Shown here piece by piece: positions 8,665 through 17,732 of a stretch of 64,000 bases of DNA. The stretch is taken from NCBI GenBank assembly GCA_022791635.1, contig JAAVZL010000023.1, positions 1 through 64,000 on the forward strand. Reading direction: 5' to 3'. The DNA is from Lachnospiraceae bacterium. Lineage in GTDB: Bacteria; Bacillota; Clostridia; Lachnospirales; Lachnospiraceae. The notes beneath the pieces are model-generated. The model searched no databases and was not told the origin of the DNA. It saw only the letters and a program-made list of their open reading frames with translations. How positions within the stretch are numbered: the stretch's first letter is position 1; the number at the start of each line of letters is the position of its first letter. The position numbers and the translations under genes are program-made.

Positions 8665-9453
8665 TCAGCTCATGAGCTCCCTTCTGCCAATACGGCGAAA
8701 CCGCTCGTACCGCTTTCCAATCAAATCGGGATCCACTAAGAGCCGGCCAAGCTCATGCTCCAAAAGCCTTCCAAGGCGACGGTAAAATTTCTCCTTGCCA
8801 AGCTCATGCTCCGAGAGAATGCCCTCCACCACGCCCAGGGCCTTCGCATCCTCTGCCGTAAGCCTGAGGCTTTTTGCAGCCACATCCGCCTTCTTCGCAT
8901 CCTTCCAGAGAATGCTGGCACAGCCTTCGGGGGAAATCACGGAGTAGACCGCATTCTTAAGCATCCATACCCGATCCGCAACTGCAAGGGCCAAGGCCCC
9001 GCCGCTTCCGCCCTCTCCAATGAGCACGGAAATAATGGGGACGCACAGGGTGGTCATCTCCATCAGGTTCTCCGCAATGGCCTGACCCTGCCCCCGCTCC
9101 TCGGCGCCGATGCCGCAGTTAGCGCCGGAGGTGTCCACAAAGCATACAATGGGCCTTCCGAACTTTTCCGCCTGCTTCATAAGCCGCAGGGCCTTCCGGT
9201 AGCCCTCCGGGCCCGGTGCGCCGAAATTGCGGGCAGAGCGCTCTCTGGCCGTATGACCCTTTTCCATGGCAATGACCGTCACCGGATTTCCGTTTAAGCT
9301 GGCAATCCCTCCCACAATGGCGGGATCATCCCCAAAACGCCGGTCTCCGTGAAGCTCCAGAAAATCCTCAAATACATTTCTGATATAATCCAATCCTGTA
9401 GGCCTTCGGCTGTCTCTGGCCAGCCTCACCCGCTCATACGGCGTCTGACTCAT
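8665..9453 (-). CDS. accA: Acetyl-CoA carboxylase carboxyltransferase subunit alpha
   Basis: This 262-residue subunit, with AccD, transfers the carboxyl group from biotin on AccB to acetyl-CoA, giving malonyl-CoA. It carries the crotonase-fold core with FVDTSGANCGIGAEERGQGQ and the conserved GEGGSGGALAL segment. It is shorter than the proteobacterial form (about 315-320 residues) but normal for Clostridia. The ATG lies inside the accD 3' end (20-bp overlap) behind a GGGGGA site, so the two subunits are probably translated in balance. Confidence 0.93.
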   Translation of the reverse strand: MSQTPYERVRLARDSRRPTGLDYIRNVFEDFLELHGDRRFGDDPAIVGGIASLNGNPVTVIAMEKGHTARERSARNFGAPGPEGYRKALRLMKQAEKFGRPIVCFVDTSGANCGIGAEERGQGQAIAENLMEMTTLCVPIISVLIGEGGSGGALALAVADRVWMLKNAVYSVISPEGCASILWKDAKKADVAAKSLRLTAEDAKALGVVEGILSEHELGKEKFYRRLGRLLEHELGRLLVDPDLIGKRYERFRRIGRRELMS

Positions 9454-10309
9454 GGTTCCATCCCCCCTTGTGAAGCTTTAGAAGCTTTGCTAGATACTCC
9501 TTCTGGCTGTTCCTCTCTACAATGGCATCCACAAAGCCATGGTCCAGCACAAACTCCGCCCTCTGAAAGCCCTTGGGCAGAGATTTCCGGGTAGTCTGCT
9601 CGATAACCCTGGCTCCGGCAAAGCCGATGGTAGCTCCCGGCTCCGCCAGAATCACATCCGCCTCCATGGCAAAGCTGGCCGTTACCCCGCCGGTAGTGGG
9701 ATCCGTCAGCACGGCAGCATAGAGAAGTCCCACATCACTGTGGCGCTTCACCGCCGCGCTGGTCTTGGCCATCTGCATGAGAGAGAGAAGCCCTTCCTGC
9801 ATCCGGGCTCCTCCGGACACCGTACAGCCAATCACCGGAAGGCGGTTTTTGGCCGCATACTCAAAGAGTGCCGTGATTTTCTCCCCGGTGGCGCTGCCCA
9901 TGCTTCCCATCATAAACTGGGCTTCCATGGCAAAAATACAGCAGTCCTCCCCGCCAAGCCGTGCCCGGCCGCAGATGACGGCCTCCTCCTCCCGGCTTGC
10001 CCTTCGGACCACCTCCAGCTTTTCCTGGTAGCCCGGAAAATCAAGGGGATTTTCGGAGCTTACCGTTCTATAAAGCTCCTGAAAGCTGCCTCTGTCCGCA
10101 AGCATTGCTATGCGCTGGCGAGCTCCCATACGGAAATGATAGCCGCAGGGGCAGACCAGATTCCTTGCCTGCAGAAGGCTTACCGGAATCTCCTTGTGGC
10201 AGTTGGGGCATTTCTTTTCCGGTTCCCCGTCATCCTGCTGCAAGGGAGCGGCAGTGCGGCCCCCCTCCTCCAATTCGTTTTTCGGCTTTAAAAAATTGAT
10301 CAATGGCAT
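9434..10309 (-). CDS. accD: Acetyl-CoA carboxylase carboxyltransferase subunit beta
   Basis: This 291-residue protein is the zinc-binding partner of AccA. The four-cysteine zinc ribbon (CPNCHKEIP and CPCGYHF) is at about residues 30-60 and the carboxyltransferase domain follows, with GGARMQEGLLSLMQMAK and PTTGGVTASFAM. The start ATG 10309 is chosen because AGGTGA overlaps the accC stop just upstream. The longer frame would start with GTG inside that site. Confidence 0.93.
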   Translation of the reverse strand: MPLINFLKPKNELEEGGRTAAPLQQDDGEPEKKCPNCHKEIPVSLLQARNLVCPCGYHFRMGARQRIAMLADRGSFQELYRTVSSENPLDFPGYQEKLEVVRRASREEEAVICGRARLGGEDCCIFAMEAQFMMGSMGSATGEKITALFEYAAKNRLPVIGCTVSGGARMQEGLLSLMQMAKTSAAVKRHSDVGLLYAAVLTDPTTGGVTASFAMEADVILAEPGATIGFAGARVIEQTTRKSLPKGFQRAEFVLDHGFVDAIVERNSQKEYLAKLLKLHKGGWNHESDAV

Positions 10310-10314
10310 TGTTC

Positions 10315-11622
10315 TCACCTATTTCCCATAAATGTAAGGTCGTAGCTTCCCGAAATGAACCGTTCATCCTCCACAATGGCCAGCTGCTCTTCGATGTTGG
10401 TGGGAATTCCCCGAATTACCAGCTCACATAAGGCAGCCCGGACCTTCCGAAGAGCCTCCTCCCTGGTCTTTGCATGTACAATCAGCTTGCCAAGAAGGGA
10501 GTCATAATAGGGGGTGATCACCGTTCCCTCTATAAGGCAGGTGTCAAACCGCACAAAGGGCCCGCCGGGTACGTGAAGCATTTCTAAGGTTCCGCAGCTT
10601 CTGGCATTGATGCGGCACTCCAGGGCACAGCCCTCCATGGGGATCTCCTCCTGGGTAAAGCTTAGGGGAATGCCGGCCGCAATGCGGATCTGCCATTTTA
10701 CCAGATCAATGCCCGTAAGCATCTCGGTGACACAGTGCTCAACCTGCAGGCGCACATTCATTTCCATAAACCAGAAGCTGCCCTCTCGGTCCAGCAAAAA
10801 TTCCAAAGTTCCGGCTCCCGTGTAGCCGATTTTCTTTAGGGCCCTTACGGCAAGCTCCGTAAGCCTCCCACGCTGCCTGCTGTCTACGGCCGGAGAAGGC
10901 GTCTCCTCAATAAGCTTCTGATTCCGGCGCTGAAGGGAGCAGTCCCGATCTCCCAGGGAGACTACATTTCCGAACTCGTCCGCAAGGATCTGAAGCTCCA
11001 CATGGCGGGCGGGAAATACATATTTTTCCAGGTAAAGGGAGTCGTCCCCAAAGGCACTGGCCGCCTCGTTCTTAGCCTGACAATAGGCATCCTCAAGCTC
11101 ACTTTCCGACTGTATCAGGCGGATTCCCCGGCCGCCGCCTCCCGCGCAGGCCTTCAGCATCACCGGATACCCAATCCTGCCGGCCGCCTCCTTAGCCTCC
11201 TCCACAGAGCGGAGGACCTTGGTGCCTGGAATCACGGAAAGGCCCGCCTCACCCATGGTCTCCTTTAAGAGGGCCTTATCACTTAAGCGCTCCATGCTCT
11301 CCGGATCCGGTCCGATAAACACCAGACCGTTTTTCCGGCACAGGCGGGCAAAGTGGGCGTTCTCCGACAAAAATCCGTAGCCGGGGTGAATGGCCTGTGC
11401 GCCTGCCAGCAGGGCCACGTTTATGATCTGATTTTCGTTCAAATAGCTCTTTGTAGCCTCAGGGCCGCCGATGCAGTAGCTCTGATCCGCCAGGGCCACA
11501 TGAAGGGCATCCCGGTCCGCCTCGGAATATACGGCCACCGTAGCAATGCCCATTTCCTTGCAGGCCCGTATCATCCGCACGGCAATCTCGCCCCGGTTGG
11601 CTATCAATATCTTTGAAAACAT
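10315..11622 (-). CDS. accC: Biotin carboxylase, acetyl-CoA carboxylase subunit
   Basis: This 435-residue ATP-grasp enzyme carboxylates biotin on AccB with bicarbonate and ATP. It begins with FSKILIANRGEIAVRMIRAC, has the glycine-rich ATP loop ACAGGGGRGI near residue 160, and the catalytic region with EMNVRLQVEH near 290. The ATG is 4 nt after the fabZ stop and uses GGAG within the end of fabZ. It is slightly shorter than the usual 445-450 residues. Confidence 0.93.
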   Translation of the reverse strand: MFSKILIANRGEIAVRMIRACKEMGIATVAVYSEADRDALHVALADQSYCIGGPEATKSYLNENQIINVALLAGAQAIHPGYGFLSENAHFARLCRKNGLVFIGPDPESMERLSDKALLKETMGEAGLSVIPGTKVLRSVEEAKEAAGRIGYPVMLKACAGGGGRGIRLIQSESELEDAYCQAKNEAASAFGDDSLYLEKYVFPARHVELQILADEFGNVVSLGDRDCSLQRRNQKLIEETPSPAVDSRQRGRLTELAVRALKKIGYTGAGTLEFLLDREGSFWFMEMNVRLQVEHCVTEMLTGIDLVKWQIRIAAGIPLSFTQEEIPMEGCALECRINARSCGTLEMLHVPGGPFVRFDTCLIEGTVITPYYDSLLGKLIVHAKTREEALRKVRAALCELVIRGIPTNIEEQLAIVEDERFISGSYDLTFMGNR

Positions 11623-11625
11623 ACG

Positions 11626-12042
11626 TTATTCTCCTGTCACAGCAAAGGAAAACTCCCCGGATACACAGAGTCTGTTTTCCACCGTAAGGGTTCCCTCCGC
11701 AAAATAAAAGGGATGCTTTGCCCGTTTGATCCGGCACCGGGTCTCCACCGTGTCACCGGGCCTTACCGGAGAGCGGAATTTTACATTGTTAAGCCCCGTG
11801 TAAACGGGAAGCTTCCCCTCTGCAAGGGCCTGCTCCATGAGCACGCAGGCTGACTGGGCCAGGATCTCGCACAGGATCACCCCCGGCACAATGGGATTTC
11901 CCGGGAAATGGCCCTTGAGAAAGAACTCGTCTCCCCGGACTGTGTAGTGGCCCACTGCCGTACCTTCCTGCTCCCTTACATCGTCCAAAAGCAGCATGGC
12001 GTCTCTGTGGGGCAGGATCCTCTTCAGCTCTTCCCGGTTCAT
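11626..12042 (-). CDS. fabZ: 3-hydroxyacyl-ACP dehydratase
   Basis: This 138-residue hot-dog fold enzyme removes water from 3-hydroxyacyl-ACP in fatty-acid elongation. The catalytic histidine lies in HFPGNPIVPG near residue 50, and the acidic partner in the following helix (CEILAQSACVL). The start overlaps the accB stop in an ATGA junction. Placement between accB and accC is common in Clostridia fab operons. No separate fabA or fabM was seen. Confidence 0.92.
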   Translation of the reverse strand: MNREELKRILPHRDAMLLLDDVREQEGTAVGHYTVRGDEFFLKGHFPGNPIVPGVILCEILAQSACVLMEQALAEGKLPVYTGLNNVKFRSPVRPGDTVETRCRIKRAKHPFYFAEGTLTVENRLCVSGEFSFAVTGE

Positions 12043-12482
12043 ACGCCTGCCCTCCGAAGACGGAACAGCGGCGTTCCGTACTCTACCACCTGGCCGTCCG
12101 TGACACAGATCTCTTCAATGATGCCGTCCTCCTCCGCCGCAATCTCGTTCATGAGCTTCATGGCCTCGATGATGCAGAGGGTCTGGCCCTTTTTCACCGA
12201 ATCGCCCATGGCCACATAGGGCTTGCCGTCCTCTGCCGGAGCGGCATAGAATACTCCTACCATGGGGGATTTCACCGTGATTTCGGAAAGGGATTTTGTC
12301 TCTTTCGGCACCGGAGGAACCATCTGGGCCCCAGGCGCCGGTCCCGCAGGAACCGCCTCCTTTGCCGCCACGGGAATGCTGCGCTCCAGGCGCACCACCT
12401 TGTTATCCTCCGTAATCTCAAGGCCCGTAAGGCCCAGCTCCTCCATAAGTCCTGCATATTTTCGAATATCGGATTCCTTCAT
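12039..12482 (-). CDS. accB: Biotin carboxyl carrier protein
   Basis: This protein of about 147 residues carries biotin between AccC and the AccA/AccD pair. The biotinyl lysine sits in IEAMKLMNEI near residue 110. A proline/alanine-rich linker around residues 45-70 separates it from the N-terminal helix region, as usual. The start ATG 12482 follows AGGTGTAGAGCA. The longer frame has no ribosome site and runs back into fabF. Confidence 0.92.
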   Translation of the reverse strand: MKESDIRKYAGLMEELGLTGLEITEDNKVVRLERSIPVAAKEAVPAGPAPGAQMVPPVPKETKSLSEITVKSPMVGVFYAAPAEDGKPYVAMGDSVKKGQTLCIIEAMKLMNEIAAEEDGIIEEICVTDGQVVEYGTPLFRLRRAGV

Positions 12483-12486
12483 TGCT

Positions 12487-13725
12487 CTACACCTTTCTAA
12501 ACGCCAGACATGCGTTGTGTCCGCCAAAGCCTAGGGAATTGGACAGAGCCAGGGTCACATCTGCCCGTACGGCGCTGCCCGGCACATAATTCAGATCACA
12601 GGCCTCATCCTGCTCCTTCAGATTGATGGTTGGGGGGATCACACCCTCCTTAAGGGCCATCAGACAGACCATGGCCTCGATGGCTCCTGCCGCTCCCAGC
12701 ATGTGTCCGGTCATGGATTTGGTGGAGCTTACCCATGCCCGGCTGGCAGCCTCCTCCCCCAAGGCCTTTTTGATGGCAAGGGTTTCCACCGGATCGTTGG
12801 TGGGAGTGCCGGTGCCGTGGGCATTGACATAAACCCGATCCGCCTCGGTATATCCGGCCTCCCGCATGGCATCCTTCATAGCCCTTGCGCCGCCCCGGGC
12901 CTCCGGATGGGGAGAGGTGATATGGTAGGCGTCGCAGGTAGAGCCATAGCCGCAGATCTCGCCGTAAATGCGGGCTCCCCGGGCCTTTGCATGCTCGTAT
13001 TCCTCCAGCACCAGGGCCACGGCTCCCTCGCCGATGACAAAGCCGCTACGGCGCCGGTCAAAGGGCAGGGAGGCCTCATCGGGGTTCTCCGATACGGAGA
13101 GGGCCTGCATATTTACAAAGCCGGCCACGGAAAGGCCGTACACAGAGGCCTCCGCTCCTCCCGTGATCACCGCGTCCGCATAGCCGTGCCGGATGAGACG
13201 TAAGGCCTCTCCGATGGCATTGGATCCGGAGGCGCAGGCCGTCACCGCCGGCATGGCAGAGCCCCGGCAGTCATGGCGGATGGCAATGAGGCCGGAGGCC
13301 ATATTGGCAATCATCATCGGCACAAAGAGGGCCGATACCCGGCGGGGTCCCCGCTCCATGAGCTTCTGATGCTCCCGCTCCAGGCTTCCGATGCCTCCGA
13401 TTCCCGTTCCGAAATAAACGGAAAGCCGTTCCGGCTCCACGCTCCCCTCAATGCCGCTCTCTGCTGCGGCCTGCTCTGCCGCCGCTACCGCATACTGGGC
13501 GTAAAGGTCCGTGCGGAGAATGTCATTTTGCTCAAAATATTGTTTGGGGTCAAAGCCCTTTACCTCGGCAGCCAGCTTTGCCTTATAATTGGAGGTGTCA
13601 AAACGGGTGATGGGGGCAATGCCGTTTGCTCCCGCTTTTAACTGCTGCCAGGTGGTTTCCACGTCAAGCCCCAAGGGGGTTACGGCCCCCATTCCCGTTA
13701 CTACGGCTCTTCTCATTTCACTCAT
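12487..13725 (-). CDS. fabF: 3-oxoacyl-ACP synthase II
   Basis: This 412-residue condensing enzyme extends acyl-ACP by two carbons from malonyl-ACP. The Cys-His-His triad is visible: Cys in TACASGSNAIGEA, His in NAHGTGTPTNDP and His in MTGHMLGAAG. The start ATG 13725 has GAGG 5 nt upstream. The open frame continues to 13824 only because it reads through a palindromic repeat, so those 33 residues are discounted. fabH, the initiating synthase, is not in this window. Confidence 0.93.
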   Translation of the reverse strand: MSEMRRAVVTGMGAVTPLGLDVETTWQQLKAGANGIAPITRFDTSNYKAKLAAEVKGFDPKQYFEQNDILRTDLYAQYAVAAAEQAAAESGIEGSVEPERLSVYFGTGIGGIGSLEREHQKLMERGPRRVSALFVPMMIANMASGLIAIRHDCRGSAMPAVTACASGSNAIGEALRLIRHGYADAVITGGAEASVYGLSVAGFVNMQALSVSENPDEASLPFDRRRSGFVIGEGAVALVLEEYEHAKARGARIYGEICGYGSTCDAYHITSPHPEARGGARAMKDAMREAGYTEADRVYVNAHGTGTPTNDPVETLAIKKALGEEAASRAWVSSTKSMTGHMLGAAGAIEAMVCLMALKEGVIPPTINLKEQDEACDLNYVPGSAVRADVTLALSNSLGFGGHNACLAFRKV

Positions 13726-13741
13726 ACAAACCTCGATTCCT

Positions 13742-13840
13742 GTGGGGCTGTCGCAAAATAAGCCATCAGCCATTTCCATATCCTGTGTTCGGACGGTTCT
13801 CGTACATTCTGTCTGCTGTCTCATTTTGCGACAGCCCCAC
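13742..13840. repeat. Palindrome family 1, copy A (half element) inside the fab operon
   Basis: The ends (13742-13759 and 13823-13840) are perfect 18-bp inverted repeats related to copies C, E, F and H. Only the type-2 core arm (CCATATCCTGTGTTCGGACG) is present, so the centre and the other arm are lost. It lies between fabG and fabF and could form a strong hairpin in the operon mRNA. Confidence 0.8.
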
Positions 13841-13844
13841 CTTT

Positions 13845-14573
13845 TTACATGGCGATTCCGCCGTCTACGCGGATCACGTCACCGGTTACATACTTTGCAG
13901 TTGCCAGATAGGCTGCGGCATGCGCCACATCCTCGGGACTTCCCATTTTCCCCAGAGGGATCTGACCAAGCAGCGGATTCTCCTTCTGATCGCCCGTCAT
14001 ATCGGTGGCAATAAATCCGGGGGCAATGGCATTGCAGCGAATACCACGGGGAGCAAGCTCCCGGGCCACGGATTTGGTCAGTCCGATAAGACCTGCCTTG
14101 GAGGCCGCATAATTGCACTGTCCCGCATTTCCCATCAGCCCCGTCACAGAAGCAATGTTGATAATACAGCCCTCCCGGTTTCGAAGAAAGAGACCGGCAC
14201 AGTGGCGGATCAGGTGGAAGGCTCCCTTCAGGTTAGTATCCAGCACCCGGTCAAAGTCCTCCTCCTTCATGCGGAGCACCAGTCCGTCCCGGGTAATACC
14301 GGCATTGTTGACTAAAATATGAACGGTTCTAAAATCAGTCTTGATCTGCTCCACCGTTTCCTTTACGGCCTCAAAGTCAGAGACGTCACAGCGGTAAGCC
14401 CTTGCCTCTGTCCCATAGTTCTGCCTGCAAAGGTCTGTCACCTCGCGGGCCGCCTCCTCATTGCCTGCGTAAAGAATGGCAAGGCTTGCGCCCATGGAGG
14501 CGAATTTGCAGGCGATTGCCCGGCCGATTCCCCGGGAGCCGCCGGTTACGATGGCTGTTTTTCCAGTTAACAT
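13845..14573 (-). CDS. fabG: 3-oxoacyl-ACP reductase
   Basis: This 242-residue short-chain dehydrogenase reduces 3-oxoacyl-ACP with NADPH. The nucleotide motif TGGSRGIGRA is at residues 10-20, NNAG near 90, and the catalytic Ser, Tyr and Lys are in the SVTGLMGNAGQCNYAASKAG region. AGGAG lies before the ATG. Its stop is 4 bp from palindrome copy A, so a transcript end or attenuation point may lie just after it. Confidence 0.93.
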   Translation of the reverse strand: MLTGKTAIVTGGSRGIGRAIACKFASMGASLAILYAGNEEAAREVTDLCRQNYGTEARAYRCDVSDFEAVKETVEQIKTDFRTVHILVNNAGITRDGLVLRMKEEDFDRVLDTNLKGAFHLIRHCAGLFLRNREGCIINIASVTGLMGNAGQCNYAASKAGLIGLTKSVARELAPRGIRCNAIAPGFIATDMTGDQKENPLLGQIPLGKMGSPEDVAHAAAYLATAKYVTGDVIRVDGGIAM

Positions 14574-14616
14574 AGCATTACTCCTATTTTTTCTCTGTTT
14601 GACGCACCTACTGACG

Positions 14617-15504
14617 CTAGGACAGCTTCAGCTCTACCAGGGAGGTGGTCTTCACCTCCGGCTGGATTTTTCCAATCAGATTTGTCAGGGTATGTCCGGG
14701 ACCAATCTCAATAAAGGTATCAATGCCGTCTCTTATCATGTTCCGAATGAGCGTTTCCCACTGTACCGGACTGGAGATCTGCCGGGATAGCAGTCCCCTC
14801 ACGTCCTCACCGTAAGCTTCGGCCGTTACATTGGAATAGAGGGGGATTTGCGGTCTTTGAAGGCTTACCTTAAAAAGCTCCTTCTCAAAGGAGGCGGCCG
14901 CCTCCTTCATAAAGGGGGAATGAAAGGCTCCCTGTACCTTTAAGGGAATGGCCCTTCCGCCTGCCGCCTTCACCTCTTTGGAAAATTCCTTCATCTGGGC
15001 GGACAGCCCGGAAACAGAGGTCTGTCCGGGGGCGTTAAAGTTCACCGGATAGACATCCGGATAGTGCTCACTAAGCTCGATGACCTTTTCTGCCGGAAGC
15101 TTTACTACAGCGGCCATAGAGGTGTCAAATTTCTCTGCCGCCTCCTCCATAAGCCTTCCGCGGGCGCACACAAGGCGAAAGCCTGTCTTAAGGTCAAAGA
15201 TTCCGGCCGCCGTGGCCGCCGTCACCTCTCCTAAGGAAAAGCCGGCCACTGCCGCAGGATGAATGCCTCTGTCCTCCAGTACGGCCGTCACCGCAAGCTC
15301 CACCGCAAAGAGGCAGGGCTGCGTATTTCCCGTTTTCCGAAGCTCTTCCTCCGTTCCCTCAAAGCACTGCCTTAAGGTGCCGGGGCGAAGCTGTTCGCAC
15401 AGCTTTAGGACTCTTGCCGCGCTTTTGTGCTTCTCATACAATTCCTTTCCCATTCCGGGGTACTGATCTCCCTGTCCGGAAAAGACAAATGCTATCCGAT
15501 CCAT
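14617..15504 (-). CDS. fabD: Malonyl-CoA:ACP transacylase
   Basis: This 295-residue enzyme moves malonyl groups from CoA to acyl carrier protein. It has the GQGDQYPGMG opening and the nucleophile serine in GFSLGE near residue 90. This pentapeptide is more often GHSLG, so the phenylalanine is a mild variation. The ATG overlaps the fabK 3' end by 13 bp and is preceded by GGAGG. Confidence 0.92.
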   Translation of the reverse strand: MDRIAFVFSGQGDQYPGMGKELYEKHKSAARVLKLCEQLRPGTLRQCFEGTEEELRKTGNTQPCLFAVELAVTAVLEDRGIHPAAVAGFSLGEVTAATAAGIFDLKTGFRLVCARGRLMEEAAEKFDTSMAAVVKLPAEKVIELSEHYPDVYPVNFNAPGQTSVSGLSAQMKEFSKEVKAAGGRAIPLKVQGAFHSPFMKEAAASFEKELFKVSLQRPQIPLYSNVTAEAYGEDVRGLLSRQISSPVQWETLIRNMIRDGIDTFIEIGPGHTLTNLIGKIQPEVKTTSLVELKLS

Positions 15505-16436
15505 CCTGCCGCCTCCCCAAGTGCCTGCTCTGCCTCCTCCATCACTTCCGAAAGAATCTCGGCGGCCGGCTGTTCTTTTTTCACCATGGCGGCTATCTGA
15601 CCTGACAGGAAGCAGCCCTTCTTTGTGTCACCCTCCTGCACTGCCAGACGCAGTGCGCCGGTGCCAAGGGCTTCCAGCTCTTCATCGGGCATTCCGCCGT
15701 ACTCTGCCTTACTGTAATCTCTGGCAAACTGGGTGCGAAGGCTGCGGACCGGATGCCCCAGACGTTTTCCGGTGACCATGGTGCACAGATCTGTGGCTTT
15801 CAGGATTTTTTCCTTATAGGTGGGGTGGATGGTGCATTCCCTGGCGCTTAAGAAGCGGGTTCCCATCTGTACGCCGCAGGCTCCCAGCATCCGGGCTGCG
15901 GCAAAGCCTCTGCCATCCGCAATTCCTCCTGCCGCCAGAACGGGAAGCTCTGTGGCATCGCATATCTGAGGAACCAAAACCATGGTGGTAAGCTCTCCCA
16001 CATGGCCGCCGCTCTCTCCTCCCTCTGCAATCAGAGCCGAGGCTCCCAGGCGGGTCATAAGCTTTGCAAGGGCCACGGAGGCCACAACGGGTATTACATG
16101 AATGCCTGCCTGCTTCCAGGCTTCCATATATTTGGAAGGGTTTCCTGCTCCTGTAGTGACTACCTGAACGCCCTCCTCGATTACGACATTCGCAACCTCG
16201 TCTGCATAGGGGCTGAGCAGCATAATGTTTACTCCGATGGGCTTTTGGGTTTGGGCCTTTGCTATGTAAATCTGCTCTCTTACATAGGAGCCGGGAGCAT
16301 TTCCGGCGGCAATGATGCCGAGGCCGCCGCCTTCTGATACGGCTGCTGCCAGCCTGCTGTCGGCTATCCAGGCCATTCCTCCCTGAAAAATGGGGTATTT
16401 GATTCCCAGAAGTTCGCAAATTTCTGATTTTATCAT
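15492..16436 (-). CDS. fabK: Enoyl-ACP reductase II (FMN-dependent)
   Basis: This 314-residue flavoenzyme completes each elongation cycle by reducing enoyl-ACP with NAD(P)H and FMN. It has the nitronate-monooxygenase-like TIM barrel with IKYPIFQGGMAWIA at the start, GGESGGHVG near residue 140 and the phosphate-binding AAGGIADGRG near 175. It stands in for FabI, which fits Clostridia and Streptococcus and predicts triclosan tolerance. Confidence 0.92.
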   Translation of the reverse strand: MIKSEICELLGIKYPIFQGGMAWIADSRLAAAVSEGGGLGIIAAGNAPGSYVREQIYIAKAQTQKPIGVNIMLLSPYADEVANVVIEEGVQVVTTGAGNPSKYMEAWKQAGIHVIPVVASVALAKLMTRLGASALIAEGGESGGHVGELTTMVLVPQICDATELPVLAAGGIADGRGFAAARMLGACGVQMGTRFLSARECTIHPTYKEKILKATDLCTMVTGKRLGHPVRSLRTQFARDYSKAEYGGMPDEELEALGTGALRLAVQEGDTKKGCFLSGQIAAMVKKEQPAAEILSEVMEEAEQALGEAAGWIG

Positions 16437-16439
16437 GGT

Positions 16440-16661
16440 TTATCCCTGCTTGCTTTGAATAAATTTGTCCAGATCGTCTACGGTTTCTACCTTCTGATCC
16501 AGCTCGATCTCGATGCCGATCTCGTCCTCCAGATCCATCAAGAGCTCTACGGTGTCAAGGGAATCGATTCCCAGCTCGGTAAAGGTGCTCTCCGGTTTTA
16601 CGGCCTCCACATCACAGCCTGTGCGCTCTGAAACTATCTTTGCAATCGTATCAAAATACAT
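16440..16661 (-). CDS. acpP: Acyl carrier protein
   Basis: This 73-residue acidic four-helix protein carries growing acyl chains. The serine that receives phosphopantetheine is in ELGIDSLDTVELLMDLEDE near residue 35. AGGAGG lies 8 nt before the ATG. It is the first gene of the fatty-acid operon, and the only promoter candidate found for the whole cluster is upstream of it. Confidence 0.95.
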   Translation of the reverse strand: MYFDTIAKIVSERTGCDVEAVKPESTFTELGIDSLDTVELLMDLEDEIGIEIELDQKVETVDDLDKFIQSKQG

Positions 16662-16754
16662 GGTTTATGCCTCCTTACTGTTTTTTCAAGCGCTTTTTCC
16701 TTACAGAGGAACCTTGGGGGCTACTCTTAAGGAATTTACCGCTTTCTGGATTTT

Positions 16755-16791
16755 ATTATACAGGGGGAAAGTTCCTAAAGAATTCTTTTAG
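16755..16791 (-). promoter_or_regulatory. Candidate promoter and palindromic operator of the fatty-acid operon
   Basis: A perfect TATAAT (16755-16760, minus strand) lies about 95 bp before acpP. A near-palindrome CTAAAGAATTCTTTTAG at 16775-16791 covers the expected -35 position, where the hexamer itself is poor. It does not match the FapR or FabT consensus as I know them. The rest of this 278-bp divergent gap shows nothing clear. Confidence 0.35.
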
Positions 16792-16939
16792 AGTTCCCGC
16801 TGCGTTCCAGGTTTGAAAAACTTGCAGGGATTTGTTTGTCAAGGGCTATTATTTTTTTTATTTTCTGCTTCCTGCGTATAGAAACATTCGAGCTGGAAAT
16901 CTTGTTAATAGTAACGGCAGCAAGGAGGACGTTGGCGCA

Positions 16940-17722
16940 ATGGCGTTGAATAAGGTAGAAATATGCGGTGTGAACACGGCGAAGCTTCCGCTTCTTAAGC
17001 AGGAGGAGAAAGAGGCGCTGTGGGAACGGATTTCACAGGGGGATAAGGAGGCAAGGGAGCTGTACATTAAGGGTAATCTGCGGTTGGTGCTCAGTGTGAT
17101 TAAGCGGTTTTCGGCCAGCAGTGAAAATGTGGACGACTTGTTTCAGATTGGGTGTATTGGGCTTATGAAGGCGATTGACAATTTCGACGATAAGCTTGGG
17201 GTGAAGTTTTCTACTTATGCGGTTCCTATGATCATTGGGGAGATCCGTCGGTATTTGCGGGATAATAATTCGATTCGGGTGAGCCGGTCCCTTCGGGATA
17301 CGGCTTATAAGGCGATTTATGCGAAGGAGGATTTGACTAGGCGCAATTCGAAGGAGCCTACGATCAGTGAGATTGCGGAGGAGATTGGGATTCCGGATGA
17401 GGATATTATTTTTGCTTTGGATGCGATTCAGAGTCCGGTGAGTTTGTATGAGCCGGTTTATACGGAGGGTGGGGATACGCTTTATGTGATGGATCAGATT
17501 AGTGATAAGAAGAATAAGGAGGAGCTTTGGGTGGAGGAGCTTTCCTTGAGTGAGGCGATGAAGAAGCTGCCGGAGAGGGAGAATTATATTATTAATCTGA
17601 GGTTTTTTCAGGGGAAGACGCAGATGGAGGTGGCGGAGGAGATTGGGATTTCGCAGGCGCAGGTGAGTAGGTTGGAGAAGAATGCTTTGAAAAATATGCG
17701 GAATCATTTGAAGATTTCTTGA
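16940..17722 (+). CDS. sigG: Sporulation sigma factor G
   Basis: This 260-residue sigma-70 factor directs late forespore transcription. The opening MALNKVEICGVNTAKLPLL is highly characteristic of SigG. Region 2 includes DDLFQIGCIGLMKAIDNFD, and region 4 ends with the helix-turn-helix MEVAEEIGISQAQVSRLEK. The start ATG 16940 has AAGGAGG 11 nt upstream. A longer frame from 16832 is ignored. SigG is normally next to sigE and reads the same way, but here it is 13 kb away on the opposite strand. From about 17100 the codons turn strongly to G- or T-ending, up to the palindrome that follows. Confidence 0.93.
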   Translation: MALNKVEICGVNTAKLPLLKQEEKEALWERISQGDKEARELYIKGNLRLVLSVIKRFSASSENVDDLFQIGCIGLMKAIDNFDDKLGVKFSTYAVPMIIGEIRRYLRDNNSIRVSRSLRDTAYKAIYAKEDLTRRNSKEPTISEIAEEIGIPDEDIIFALDAIQSPVSLYEPVYTEGGDTLYVMDQISDKKNKEELWVEELSLSEAMKKLPERENYIINLRFFQGKTQMEVAEEIGISQAQVSRLEKNALKNMRNHLKIS

Positions 17723-17732
17723 GAAAGGACGT

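Noticed and set aside
13725..13824. Extra N-terminal 33 residues on fabF, and a similar extension on ftsW (37540-37638)
   Set aside because: The extensions are encoded by palindromes A and E. Good ribosome sites exist at the inner starts, giving normal family lengths.
16775..16791. FapR or FabT operator before acpP
   Set aside because: The dyad does not match either consensus as I know it; kept only as an unnamed candidate operator.
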